Origin: Sediminibacillus dalangtanensis
GTDB lineage: Bacteria; Bacillota; Bacilli; Bacillales; Amphibacillaceae
Direction of reading: 5' to 3'
DNA length: 64,000 nt
Assembly: GCF_017792025.1 (NCBI RefSeq)
Contig: NZ_CP046956.1
Coordinates: forward strand, 1,612,001-1,676,000
In this document: positions 57,326 through 64,000 of the stretch, piece after piece
Layout of the letters: each line of letters begins with the position of its first letter
Position numbering within the stretch: the first letter of the stretch is position 1
Made by a program: the position numbers and the translations under genes
The notes under the pieces: model-generated
What the model saw: the letters and a program-made list of their open reading frames with translations, nothing else
Told to the model about the DNA's origin: nothing
Databases searched by the model: none

Positions 57326-57439
57326 GGCAAGGTACTTCGCTTTCAGCGGGCACGGCTTCAGCTAATTTGGCAATGCGGTATGCTTTGCCAAGTGGATCTT
57401 CAGCTCGCGCTCATTCCGCTGAAGTCTGCGCACCTTGCC
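57326..57439. repeat. GC-rich structured repeat type B1, copy 2
   Basis: The ends GGCAAGGT (57326-57333) and ACCTTGCC (57432-57439) pair; TTCAGCGG pairs with CCGCTGAA; the inner TTGGCAA pairs with TTGCCAA. All three stems differ in sequence from those at 50178-50283 yet remain paired. Confidence 0.78.
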
Positions 57440-57749
57440 TCCGTTGTAGGAGATACTTTCTCTTCTGGTGTGATTTCCGTTTTGCCTATTGCCGTCACGG
57501 ATAGAAAGCGAAGCCGCATGGAACCAGGAGTACTTCTTCAGCCTTTTTATGCTATTGTCCTATTTCCAAAGAATATAGCAGCCCCCGCTGATTATTTGTC
57601 TTCGTCACTGTTTAGATACCTATCAGCCAATAGAAGAATACGGTTCTGTTCATCTTGTCTTGATCATGTAGACATCAGGCTGCGAAAACGTAGCGATTCG
57701 AAGCACGCATCCAACAAGAGGATAAAAGGAAGTTAACTTTACAAAAAAT

Positions 57750-57788
57750 CGAGCGAATTCAATCAGCATTTAGAATTCGTTCGGTTAT
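57750..57788. terminator. Hairpin of the CCGAACG family near ylbM end
   Basis: CGAGCGAATTC pairs with GAATTCGTTCG (one G-T pair) around 12 bases. A-rich sequence before it gives T-rich sequence on the minus strand, so it could end ylbM, about 70 bases away. Confidence 0.6.
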
Positions 57789-57857
57789 TATATATCCATT
57801 TTTCATTATCTGATATTCTCATAAAATCAGATAACATAGTTCTAAATATGAAATTTT

Positions 57858-59078
57858 TTATTCTTCGCCTGCTATGTAAGGAGAGGTCAACTCCTGGCGG
57901 CGCAACTTACTCCTTATATCATGATTAGTGACACTGTAGTAAGCGTTTGAAGCTTTTTCATCTATCAAAGCAAGCGGGCTTTTTTGCTTTTTTAACTGCG
58001 AAACCAGCGGAACATCTATTTCTTTTCGTTTATGGTTTAAGTAAGCTCGTCCAGTTTTATTCATTGCCAAAATTCTCAGATGTTGCATGTGGTCTGTGTT
58101 TAATAAAGGTTGAATGGTTTGTTTTTGGTTATTAAGCAATAAGTGAACAAAGATTCGCTGCAATCTTGTCCAAGTGTATCGTTTTGTTTTTAGTGCTGTC
58201 ATCCAATCGATAAAGCTGTCTGTTTTGGCAGCAGTTTCTTTCAATCGATGCTCCAAGCCCTCCTCAACACCGTGAATTTCTCTTATTTCTTCCACCTGCA
58301 TGGTAAGTATCCGGTATTGAAGAAGGTCAAAATAATCCTGCCAATTATGCCACAAACCAGCCTCCTGCTTATATTCCAGCAATATTTGCTGGACAGGATC
58401 GGGTAGAGTCTCTTTGGCGATATCCGTGATGTCTTGATGTTTATTCAGTTCGTTGCGTATGCTGGTTGCACTTGCAATAGAATGTTTGATCTCTGGCTCA
58501 TGATAATCGTTGTGCACTCGTTTAATCGTCAATGCTTTCATGGAAAGACCGTATTCCTCGATTGCTTTCACATAACTGTAGCCAAGTATATTGTTCGGTT
58601 TGGCTAAATCGACCGTCCCTGAATTCAACCCGATTGCTTGGTAAGCAGACCTGCTTGCTTCAGGAAAGGAATGCCCCTCTGTTAATGACCGCTTCAGTTC
58701 CTGTTCATATGTCTCCCGGTGTTGGCTGAAACGATTATATGCCTGTAAAAAAGTATCAATTTCACCGTGTTCACTTCCAAAACAAACGGAATCAACCTTC
58801 AATTCCTCCAAAGTAAGCAAGGCTCCTTTTGCAAATAAATCACTGTTTTGAACGGCGAACACTGCAGGTAACTCGATGACAAGATCGACGCCGCATAGTA
58901 TAGCTGCTTTTGCCCTTTGAAACTTATCGATAATCGCCGGTTCACCACGCTGCAAAAAGTTACCGCTCATAACCGCTACTACACAGTCGGCTGCAGATTT
59001 TTTCCGTGATTGTTGCAAATGATAGAGATGCCCATAGTGAAACGGATTGTATTCCACTATCAGTCCACAAGCGTTCAT
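57858..59078 (-). CDS. ylbM: tRNA(Met) cytidine acetate ligase (TmcAL, YlbM)
   Basis: A 406-residue nucleotidyltransferase-fold protein. GLIVEYNPFHYGHLYHL carries the HxGH motif near the N-terminus, and MSGNFLQRGEPAIIDKFQRA follows, both typical of YlbM/TmcAL. The enzyme uses acetate and ATP to acetylate the wobble cytidine of elongator tRNA-Met. I chose the ATG giving MNACGL, nine bases after AGGAG; the upstream TTG abuts that site. It is divergent from ylbN. Confidence 0.92.
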   Translation of the reverse strand: MNACGLIVEYNPFHYGHLYHLQQSRKKSAADCVVAVMSGNFLQRGEPAIIDKFQRAKAAILCGVDLVIELPAVFAVQNSDLFAKGALLTLEELKVDSVCFGSEHGEIDTFLQAYNRFSQHRETYEQELKRSLTEGHSFPEASRSAYQAIGLNSGTVDLAKPNNILGYSYVKAIEEYGLSMKALTIKRVHNDYHEPEIKHSIASATSIRNELNKHQDITDIAKETLPDPVQQILLEYKQEAGLWHNWQDYFDLLQYRILTMQVEEIREIHGVEEGLEHRLKETAAKTDSFIDWMTALKTKRYTWTRLQRIFVHLLLNNQKQTIQPLLNTDHMQHLRILAMNKTGRAYLNHKRKEIDVPLVSQLKKQKSPLALIDEKASNAYYSVTNHDIRSKLRRQELTSPYIAGEE

Positions 59079-59294
59079 GCGATCCAACTCCTGTTAATGG
59101 TTTGATTTTATTTTATCAAATCAATCGGCCATCTGCATTTTAATTTGGTTGTCACCGAAGAATATGTTAGTATACTAGAATATGCATTCCATGCATGTTT
59201 TTGAATCGGAATAAAATAAACGCTGTAAAGAAAAAATATTGACAAATGCCGGAATACCTTTTAAAATATTTTTTGTTGCCTTGAGGTGATATCA

Positions 59295-59825
59295 ATGAAA
59301 TTTCCTCTTCAAAAGTTAAAAATGGCCGGAACGGAAGGCTATTCATTTGAAGACCATGTAGATATTTCTGAAATAGAAGAAATGAACAATGACATTCGGA
59401 AAATTGATCCTGTTTTGGTCAAGGGTCGAGCAACCACACAGGGGGATGAAATTACCTTTCTTTTTTCGATTGAAGGAGAAATGATTCTTCCTTGTGCTAG
59501 AACCTTGGTGGATGTTCCTTATCCATTTCACATTGATGCTTTGGAAGTTTTTTCAGCTTCACCATATTACCAAGAAGAGGATGAATCAGAAATTCATCCG
59601 GTTGATGGAGAAATGCTTGACTTAACTCCTTATATAAAGGAAAATGTTTTATTGGAAGTACCGTTTCGTGTATTTTCTGATGATCCGAAGGTGCAGGAAA
59701 ATGCTCTGACCGAAGGGGAAGGCTGGGAATTGCATACCGAAGGTAAAACAGAGGATAAGGTCGACCCGCGTCTGGAAAAACTGCAATCATTGCTGAAAAA
59801 CAAAGATCAAGAAGAAAATCGCTGA
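59295..59825 (+). CDS. ylbN: DUF177/YceD family protein YlbN
   Basis: A 176-residue protein of the YceD (DUF177) family, which almost always precedes rpmF and is tied to 23S rRNA accumulation in other organisms. DPVLVKGRATTQGDEITFLF and MILPCARTLVDVPYPF hold the conserved Cys/Ala-Arg core; the C-terminus is charged. ATG 59295 follows GAGGTGAT; a GTG at 59286 lies within that site. It is read into rpmF. Confidence 0.92.
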   Translation: MKFPLQKLKMAGTEGYSFEDHVDISEIEEMNNDIRKIDPVLVKGRATTQGDEITFLFSIEGEMILPCARTLVDVPYPFHIDALEVFSASPYYQEEDESEIHPVDGEMLDLTPYIKENVLLEVPFRVFSDDPKVQENALTEGEGWELHTEGKTEDKVDPRLEKLQSLLKNKDQEENR

Positions 59826-59939
59826 GGATAGCTTTTCAGCTTCATCTTTACCTTATTATGACGAGCAGAAAAATAGTTTCTCTATTTTTTCTTCCGGATA
59901 AGGAATGATTTTCGTTATTAGTTGAAGGAGGTGTAAGAC

Positions 59940-60113
59940 ATGGCAGTACCTAAAAGAAGAACTTCTAAAAAAGTCAAAAACCAACGCCGTACGCATAAAA
60001 AACTTCACGTACCAGGTATGATTGAGTGCTCTAACTGTGGTGAATACACAAAACCGCACCATGTTTGCAAAAATTGCGGACATTATGACGGAAAACAAGT
60101 GGTTGAGCAATAA
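59940..60113 (+). CDS. rpmF: 50S ribosomal protein L32
   Basis: A 57-residue protein, [20 protein letters not shown] at the start, with a four-Cys zinc ribbon (CSNC and CKNC separated by nine residues). That is the zinc-binding, C+ form of L32. The RBS AAGGAGGTG is strong and nine bases from the ATG. The ylbN-rpmF order is conserved. A terminator follows. Confidence 0.97.
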   Translation: MAVPKRRTSKKVKNQRRTHKKLHVPGMIECSNCGEYTKPHHVCKNCGHYDGKQVVEQ

Positions 60114-60138
60114 TATCATCAATAGGCGTCCTTATAAG

Positions 60139-60192
60139 GAAATCACCTTTTGAACTTGCTAAACAAGCGGTTTGAAAGGTGATTTTTTTATT
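60139..60192 (+). terminator. Terminator of ylbN-rpmF
   Basis: AAATCACCTTT pairs with AAAGGTGATTT, with an inner CTTG/CAAG stem, followed by a T-run. Confidence 0.85.
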
Positions 60193-60630
60193 TTCGTGTT
60201 TGCTGTAAAATTGTGGTGTTTGCGTAAAAGATTTGGACCGGAACCTAATTTGCCGGATGATTTTCGAATAGGAGTGCTGATACTCGCTCCGAAATGCTTT
60301 TCGCGGACGGGGCTGGTGATCCTTCTTGCGCTTTAATCGAAGGTTCTCGCCGATGCCTTTCCTCCAACAAGGAATTCAAGGCAAAAGAAAGCATGATGGG
60401 CTAAGTGCATTTTCGTTTTATCTATTTTAAGATAGTGGACAATCAACAGGCGATTGTTCGGTGGCAGTGGTCTGAAAAACGTCATGCCATATCGCTTTCG
60501 ATGGCTGCGAAGTTAAATAGAAGCAAATAGAAGGGTTTTCAAACGAAGAAAAAAATAGAACAGATAATTTTATTCTATCATTCCTATCTTTTGCATACAT
60601 TGATAGCAAACCGTATACAGGAGGGATGAT
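60193..60630. other. Intergenic gap with inverted type B2 repeat
   Basis: No gene is supported. 60285-60366 is, on the minus strand, a relative of the type B2 repeat: GGAGGAAAGGCATCGGCGAG, then ATCACCAGCCCCGTCCGCGA. The ylbO promoter should lie after 60540; I could not recognise a clear forespore-type box. Confidence 0.5.
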
Positions 60631-61116
60631 ATGAACAATACGAGGCAGGACGCTTGGAGCCAGGATGAGGATGTCCTGCTTGCTGAGACTGTTCTTCGTT
60701 ATATTAGAGAAGGGAAGACCCAACTCGAAGCTTTCAAGGAAGTCGCCAATCGCTTATCCAGAACCCCGGCTGCTTGCGGATTCCGCTGGAACGCTTCCAT
60801 AAGAAAACAGTATCAGCAGGCAATTCAGCTTGCAAAACAGGATAGAAAGCAGGCGGACCATTATCCTGTCTATCAACCAGAAATAAAAAATGACGGGAAA
60901 GATGCTGGATTCGAAGCCGCCATTTCCATGCTGGAAAAGCTTCGGCATAGTTATGAATCAGCTAACAAGCAATCAATTGATACAGAAATTCAGCGGTTGA
61001 AAACAGAAAATGATCAATTGAAAGAGCGATTGAAAAGATACCGGGATGCCTGGAATGAAATTGGGGATGTGTGGAAGCGGGCGGACAGCCCGGAGGAAGA
61101 ACGCCAGGCTAAATAG
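60631..61116 (+). CDS. ylbO: RsfA-family prespore regulator YlbO
   Basis: A 161-residue DNA-binding protein. The N-terminal 65 residues form a Myb/SANT-like domain: [20 protein letters not shown], then [20 protein letters not shown]. The C-terminal part ([20 protein letters not shown]) is a coiled coil for dimerisation. RsfA-type factors adjust sigma-F-dependent expression in the forespore. The RBS is GGAGGGATG. It supports a sporulating host. Confidence 0.9.
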   Translation: MNNTRQDAWSQDEDVLLAETVLRYIREGKTQLEAFKEVANRLSRTPAACGFRWNASIRKQYQQAIQLAKQDRKQADHYPVYQPEIKNDGKDAGFEAAISMLEKLRHSYESANKQSIDTEIQRLKTENDQLKERLKRYRDAWNEIGDVWKRADSPEEERQAK

Positions 61117-61140
61117 AAATATCCATCCATGGAAGTGGAA

Positions 61141-61198
61141 AAGAGCCGTCTTCAAGAGGCTGCCCTCACAGGCAGAACTCATGCAGGACGGCTTTGAC
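61141..61198. terminator. Bidirectional terminator between ylbO and ylbP
   Basis: AGCCGTC pairs with GACGGCT at the base, with an inner GCTGCC/GGCAG stem; T-rich and A-rich flanks. The genes are convergent. Confidence 0.65.
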
Positions 61199-61218
61199 GT
61201 TGAAGGTCGAGGTGTGCA

Positions 61219-61698
61219 TTAGGAAACACTTTGTTCGGCTACACCTTCAGGAGTCCAAATCAATGGATTTTCTCCTAAATCTCTTTCCATATTGTATTTA
61301 GCTTTCTTGAAGCCCATCTTTTCCCAAAACCCGTGAGAATTGATTCTTGGATTCGTTTTGATCGGCAATTTATATTCTTTGGCGAAATCAACGAGTCGGC
61401 TGCCATATCCCCTTCCCTGATAATCAGGCAATACTTCCAGCTTCCATAATTCGAGATAATCTTGCGGTGGAGTGAAATATTGATCGTATTTTGCATCTAC
61501 TTTATAAAGACTCATCCTGGCAACTAAAGCGTTTCCATAATAAATGCCGAAAAAAGGAGATTCACTGTCATTTTCAATAATGTTGCTCTCTAAATCCTCG
61601 AGCATGGAAAGTTCCTGGTTTCCGTACTCTTTAAATCGCTTGAATTTTTCGAGTGTTTTGTAGTTGACCAACAGCCTTTCTACCTTCACTTGATGCAT
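61219..61698 (-). CDS. ylbP: GNAT acetyltransferase YlbP
   Basis: A 159-residue GNAT protein: MSLYKVDAKYDQYFTPPQDY, then LWKLEVLPDYQGRGYGSRLV with the acetyl-CoA loop (QGRGYG) and NSHGFWEKMGFKKAKYNMER at the end. The ATG giving MHQVKVERLL is eight bases after AGGGG; the ATG two codons earlier is too close to it. The substrate is unknown. Position matches ylbP. Confidence 0.9.
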   Translation of the reverse strand: MHQVKVERLLVNYKTLEKFKRFKEYGNQELSMLEDLESNIIENDSESPFFGIYYGNALVARMSLYKVDAKYDQYFTPPQDYLELWKLEVLPDYQGRGYGSRLVDFAKEYKLPIKTNPRINSHGFWEKMGFKKAKYNMERDLGENPLIWTPEGVAEQSVS

Positions 61699-61747
61699 CG
61701 TCATTTCCCCTTTCCTGCTATTGAACTGGCTGCCGCCAGATCCTTAA

Positions 61748-61779
61748 ACGAAGCTTTCCGACGAGGAAAGCTTTTTTTG
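61748..61779 (+). terminator. Orphan terminator upstream of panE
   Basis: AAGCTTTCC-gacga-GGAAAGCTT is perfect and followed by seven T. It points along the plus strand toward panE, but only the minus-strand ylbP lies upstream. It may be an attenuator in the panE leader or end an unseen short RNA. Confidence 0.65.
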
Positions 61780-61929
61780 ATTTCTTTACGCTTTCCTCTT
61801 TCATTATAGTATAAAAATTTTCAGAATGAAATGAATTGCAGCTATTTACTGGCAATCGAAAAAGTTTTGCAGATATTTTCAGCATTCTCTGCTACAATCC
61901 TAATAGTTGAATTTATTGAAGGTAAAAAA

Positions 61930-62820
61930 ATGAAGGTTGGCATTATTGGCGGCGGGGCAGTCGGGCTCCTTACTGCTGCCAATTTAACTAAAGGGAATCA
62001 CCAGGTCACCGTTTATGTAAGAAGGGAAGAGCAAAAACACGAAATCAATAAGGGAGGCGTCTCTTTGATTCCGGAGCACAGGATCTTTCCGGTCAAAGCA
62101 CTGCTGTTAGAAGAGTTAAGACAAGAAGACGTAATAATGATTGCAGTTAAACAGTATCAGCTTTCTGAAATCCTCTCCAGTCTGCAATCCTATTCAAACA
62201 TTCCGTTGATTTTCTTGCAAAATGGAATGGGGCATCTGGAACTGCTTAGACCGTTGAAGAATAGTCATCCCGTGCTATTGGCGGTAATTGAGTACGGCGC
62301 TTTAAAGCATGACGATCATACCGTCGAACAAACCGGGAAAGGATTGTGTAGAATAGCTTCATTAAGCGAAGCGTCTGCAACAAGCAGACAAATTATCCAG
62401 AAGCTAACGGCATCTTCCTACCCGATTAATTTGGAAGAAGACTGGTACAATATGTTGGCACAGAAACTGGTAGTTAATGCAGTCATTAATCCGCTTACCG
62501 CATTATTTCATGTCAAGAATGAAAGCCTGCTTAAGAATGAACATCTTCTATGGCTAGCTGGAAAACTGTGCCAGGAAGCTTGCGAAGTACTCGGATTAAG
62601 CACAGGTGAGTCATGGGAAATGGTAAAGCGAATAGCTTATCAAACGAAGGAGAATTATTCATCCATGTGCAAGGATATAGAAGCAGGAAGAAGGACGGAA
62701 ATAGATGCAATATCTGGTTACATACTCGAAAAGGCGCAGTGTGACCTTTATTATACATCGTTTGCCTATCGAAGCATAAAGGCTTTGGAGATGAATGCGG
62801 GAGGCTTGAAAGATGATTGA
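61930..62820 (+). CDS. panE: 2-dehydropantoate 2-reductase (ketopantoate reductase)
   Basis: A 296-residue NADP-dependent reductase for the pantothenate pathway. The N-terminal Rossmann motif is VGIIGGGAVGLLTAANL, and the catalytic Lys-containing segment is QKLVVNAVINPLTALF. It makes pantoate, feeding the same route to CoA as coaD. I chose ATG 61930 after GAAGG; the longer frame from 61831 adds an unlikely start. It is ylbQ in B. subtilis. It overlaps the next gene by eight bases. Confidence 0.9.
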   Translation: MKVGIIGGGAVGLLTAANLTKGNHQVTVYVRREEQKHEINKGGVSLIPEHRIFPVKALLLEELRQEDVIMIAVKQYQLSEILSSLQSYSNIPLIFLQNGMGHLELLRPLKNSHPVLLAVIEYGALKHDDHTVEQTGKGLCRIASLSEASATSRQIIQKLTASSYPINLEEDWYNMLAQKLVVNAVINPLTALFHVKNESLLKNEHLLWLAGKLCQEACEVLGLSTGESWEMVKRIAYQTKENYSSMCKDIEAGRRTEIDAISGYILEKAQCDLYYTSFAYRSIKALEMNAGGLKDD

Positions 62821-63196
62821 CTTAATGGTCTGGTTGCTTGCGTTTTGTTTGACGATGCCAATAGTTATTTCCTGGTTGATGTATATCGTTGTAAGAAAGG
62901 TAAGCAATAATCGCTTGAAGGCACTACATGTTTCTGTTAATTACACAACGCTATTATACATTCTATCAGTGGGAGTCATCTTCCATCACTTATATGGAAC
63001 TACTTATTATGGGTACATCTTTATTTTCCTTATTGTACTTCTGAGTTTTTTTATCATCATGCAGTATAAAGTCAAGGGGGAAGTATTGTTTCTCACCGCT
63101 TGGAGGCGGTTTTGGAGACTTAGCTTTCTTCTGTTCACACTGCTTTATTTTCTGCTCGTCCTATACGGTATAACTGCAGGAATTCTTGCCGTGTAA
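62813..63196 (+). CDS. DUF3397 family membrane protein
   Basis: A 127-residue protein with four membrane helices, beginning MIDLMVWLLAFCLTMPIVIS, with a basic turn YKVKGEVLFLTAWRRFWRLS before the last helix, the pattern of DUF3397. It overlaps panE by eight bases, so translation is coupled. Function unknown. Confidence 0.82.
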   Translation: MIDLMVWLLAFCLTMPIVISWLMYIVVRKVSNNRLKALHVSVNYTTLLYILSVGVIFHHLYGTTYYGYIFIFLIVLLSFFIIMQYKVKGEVLFLTAWRRFWRLSFLLFTLLYFLLVLYGITAGILAV

Positions 63197-63207
63197 ACAT
63201 AATAAGT

Positions 63208-63250
63208 GAATTTGCCTACTGTTTTATGTAAAATACGAATAGGCAAATTC
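63208..63250 (+). promoter_or_regulatory. Stem-loop just before the bshC ribosome site
   Basis: GAATTTGCCTA (63208-63218) pairs perfectly with TAGGCAAATTC (63240-63250), loop 21 bases. There is no T-run, and AAAGGAG follows seven bases later. Confidence 0.55.
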
Positions 63251-63270
63251 AAATAAAGGAGCAGGTAATA

Positions 63271-64000
63271 GTGCGGATTGATCCAATTGAAACAAACATT
63301 CAAACGAAACTGATCGCTGGATACCGATCTGGAGACAAAGCGATTCAGGATAAATTCGATTATCAGCCTTTTCAACAGGAAACGTATGTACAAAGAGCTC
63401 AGGATATCAGCGACAAGCAATTCAATCGTGAGGGACTGTCCGCAGTCTTATCTGAATTAAATGCAAGATGGGGTGGAGCTCAGGCGACAATGCATAATAT
63501 AGAACGGCTGAAAAACGAAGACAGTATGGTGATTGTCGGCGGCCAGCAGGCTGGACTGTTAACCGGCCCTCTATATACGATACATAAAATCATCTCGATT
63601 ATCAATTTTTCCAAAGAACAGGAAAATCGGCTAGGAAGACCGGTGATACCGGTTTTTTGGATTGCTGGTGAGGATCATGACTTCGATGAAATCGATCATA
63701 TTATGATGCCACAGGGTGAGCGCATGAAAAAGAACAGAGTCGGACAGCGTTCGGATCAAAAACAATCCGTCTCCGATTTGCAGGTTGATCATGCTCAAGC
63801 GGAAAAATGGTTGAAAAAAATTTTTTCTCAGATTCAAGAAACGGACAATACAAAGAATCTATATTCTTGCTGTCAAGATTTACTGCAAAGCTCAGGCACT
63901 TATGTAGATTTTTTTGCCAAAATTATATTGCGCCTGTTTGGAGAAGATGGGCTAGTGTTGGTGGATTCAGGAAATCCGCTGGTAAGGAAATTGGAGAGTG
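63271..64000 (+). CDS. bshC: Bacillithiol biosynthesis cysteine-adding enzyme BshC (3' end cut off)
   Basis: The first 243 residues of BshC (YllA). The start is GTG, nine bases after AAAGGAG. GGQQAGLLTGPLYTIHK near residue 90 and PVFWIAGEDHDFDEIDHI near 127-144 are family marks; the core is a Rossmann-like fold related to nucleotidyltransferases. It adds cysteine to GlcN-malate in the last step of bacillithiol synthesis, the main low-molecular-weight thiol of Bacillaceae. The gene runs off the window. Confidence 0.95.
   Translation, partial: MRIDPIETNIQTKLIAGYRSGDKAIQDKFDYQPFQQETYVQRAQDISDKQFNREGLSAVLSELNARWGGAQATMHNIERLKNEDSMVIVGGQQAGLLTGPLYTIHKIISIINFSKEQENRLGRPVIPVFWIAGEDHDFDEIDHIMMPQGERMKKNRVGQRSDQKQSVSDLQVDHAQAEKWLKKIFSQIQETDNTKNLYSCCQDLLQSSGTYVDFFAKIILRLFGEDGLVLVDSGNPLVRKLES

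Larger units (their letters stand above)
57150..57857. other. Long intergenic gap with hairpins and a type B1 repeat
   Basis: About 700 bases without a supported gene. In order it holds a CCGAACG-family hairpin (57232-57271), a type B1 repeat (57326-57439), about 290 bases with nothing recognised, and a second CCGAACG-type hairpin (57750-57786) that may end ylbM. Long frames here read through repeats and have no ribosome site. Confidence 0.55.

Noticed and set aside
57209..57736. A 175-residue frame downstream of ylbL
   Set aside because: It starts in a terminator hairpin and reads through the type B1 repeat; no ribosome site and no protein-like motifs.

Overview
The window is a low-GC chromosomal segment from a spore-forming member of the Bacillaceae. 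The gene order closely follows the Bacillus subtilis region from ktrC through rnjA, pdh, the yla cluster, cta and the ylb cluster to bshC, as I know that map. Spore-linked genes (ylaJ, ylbD, ylbJ, ylbO) support an endospore former. The Oceanobacillus/Virgibacillus side of the family is a guess from style only. No rRNA, tRNA or CRISPR array was seen.

Layout. 1-8 kb: end of a thioredoxin-like gene, a two-gene ABC exporter, a short cytochrome bd-type oxidase (cydAB) and the potassium-channel regulator ktrC. 8-19 kb: rnjA and rpoY (minus strand), a small unrecognised ORF, ykrA, def, ykyA and the pyruvate dehydrogenase operon pdhABCD. 19-29 kb: a small lipoprotein, a betaine-type BCCT transporter, a lipid-anchored polysaccharide deacetylase, speA, a nitronate monooxygenase-like gene, yktA, yktB, ykzI and yktC. 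29-43 kb: ylaF, H, I, J, L, N, ftsW and the haem A / cytochrome caa3 genes ctaA, ctaBCDEF, ctaG and a ctaM-like gene. typA and pycA, which lie inside this order in B. subtilis, are absent from their usual places. 43-45 kb: a group II intron with a frameshifted reverse transcriptase. 45-64 kb: an AI-2E family membrane protein, a YugN-like protein, then ylbB to ylbG, rsmD, coaD, ylbJ to ylbN, rpmF, ylbO, ylbP, panE, a DUF3397 protein and the start of bshC.

The genes are mostly housekeeping. Pyruvate dehydrogenase feeds a respiratory chain with two terminal oxidases: caa3, with its haem and copper assembly factors, and a bd-type enzyme. RNase J1, RpoY, YlbF, RsmD, TmcAL (ylbM) and L32 serve RNA and translation.

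The unusual content is between the genes. (1) A repeat of about 240 bp occurs six times, always on the plus strand. Five copies directly follow a Rho-independent terminator, and the sixth is separated from one only by the group II intron. The copies can fold into nested hairpins, and one stem keeps pairing although its sequence differs between copies. (2) A second set of GC-rich repeats shows paired base changes in three nested stems. (3) A third set is a shared terminator hairpin found at six places, once inside a larger perfect palindrome. (4) Two relics of one ISL3-type insertion sequence are present, one an internally deleted derivative. I regard the terminator-linked structured repeat as the best candidate for an undescribed element.
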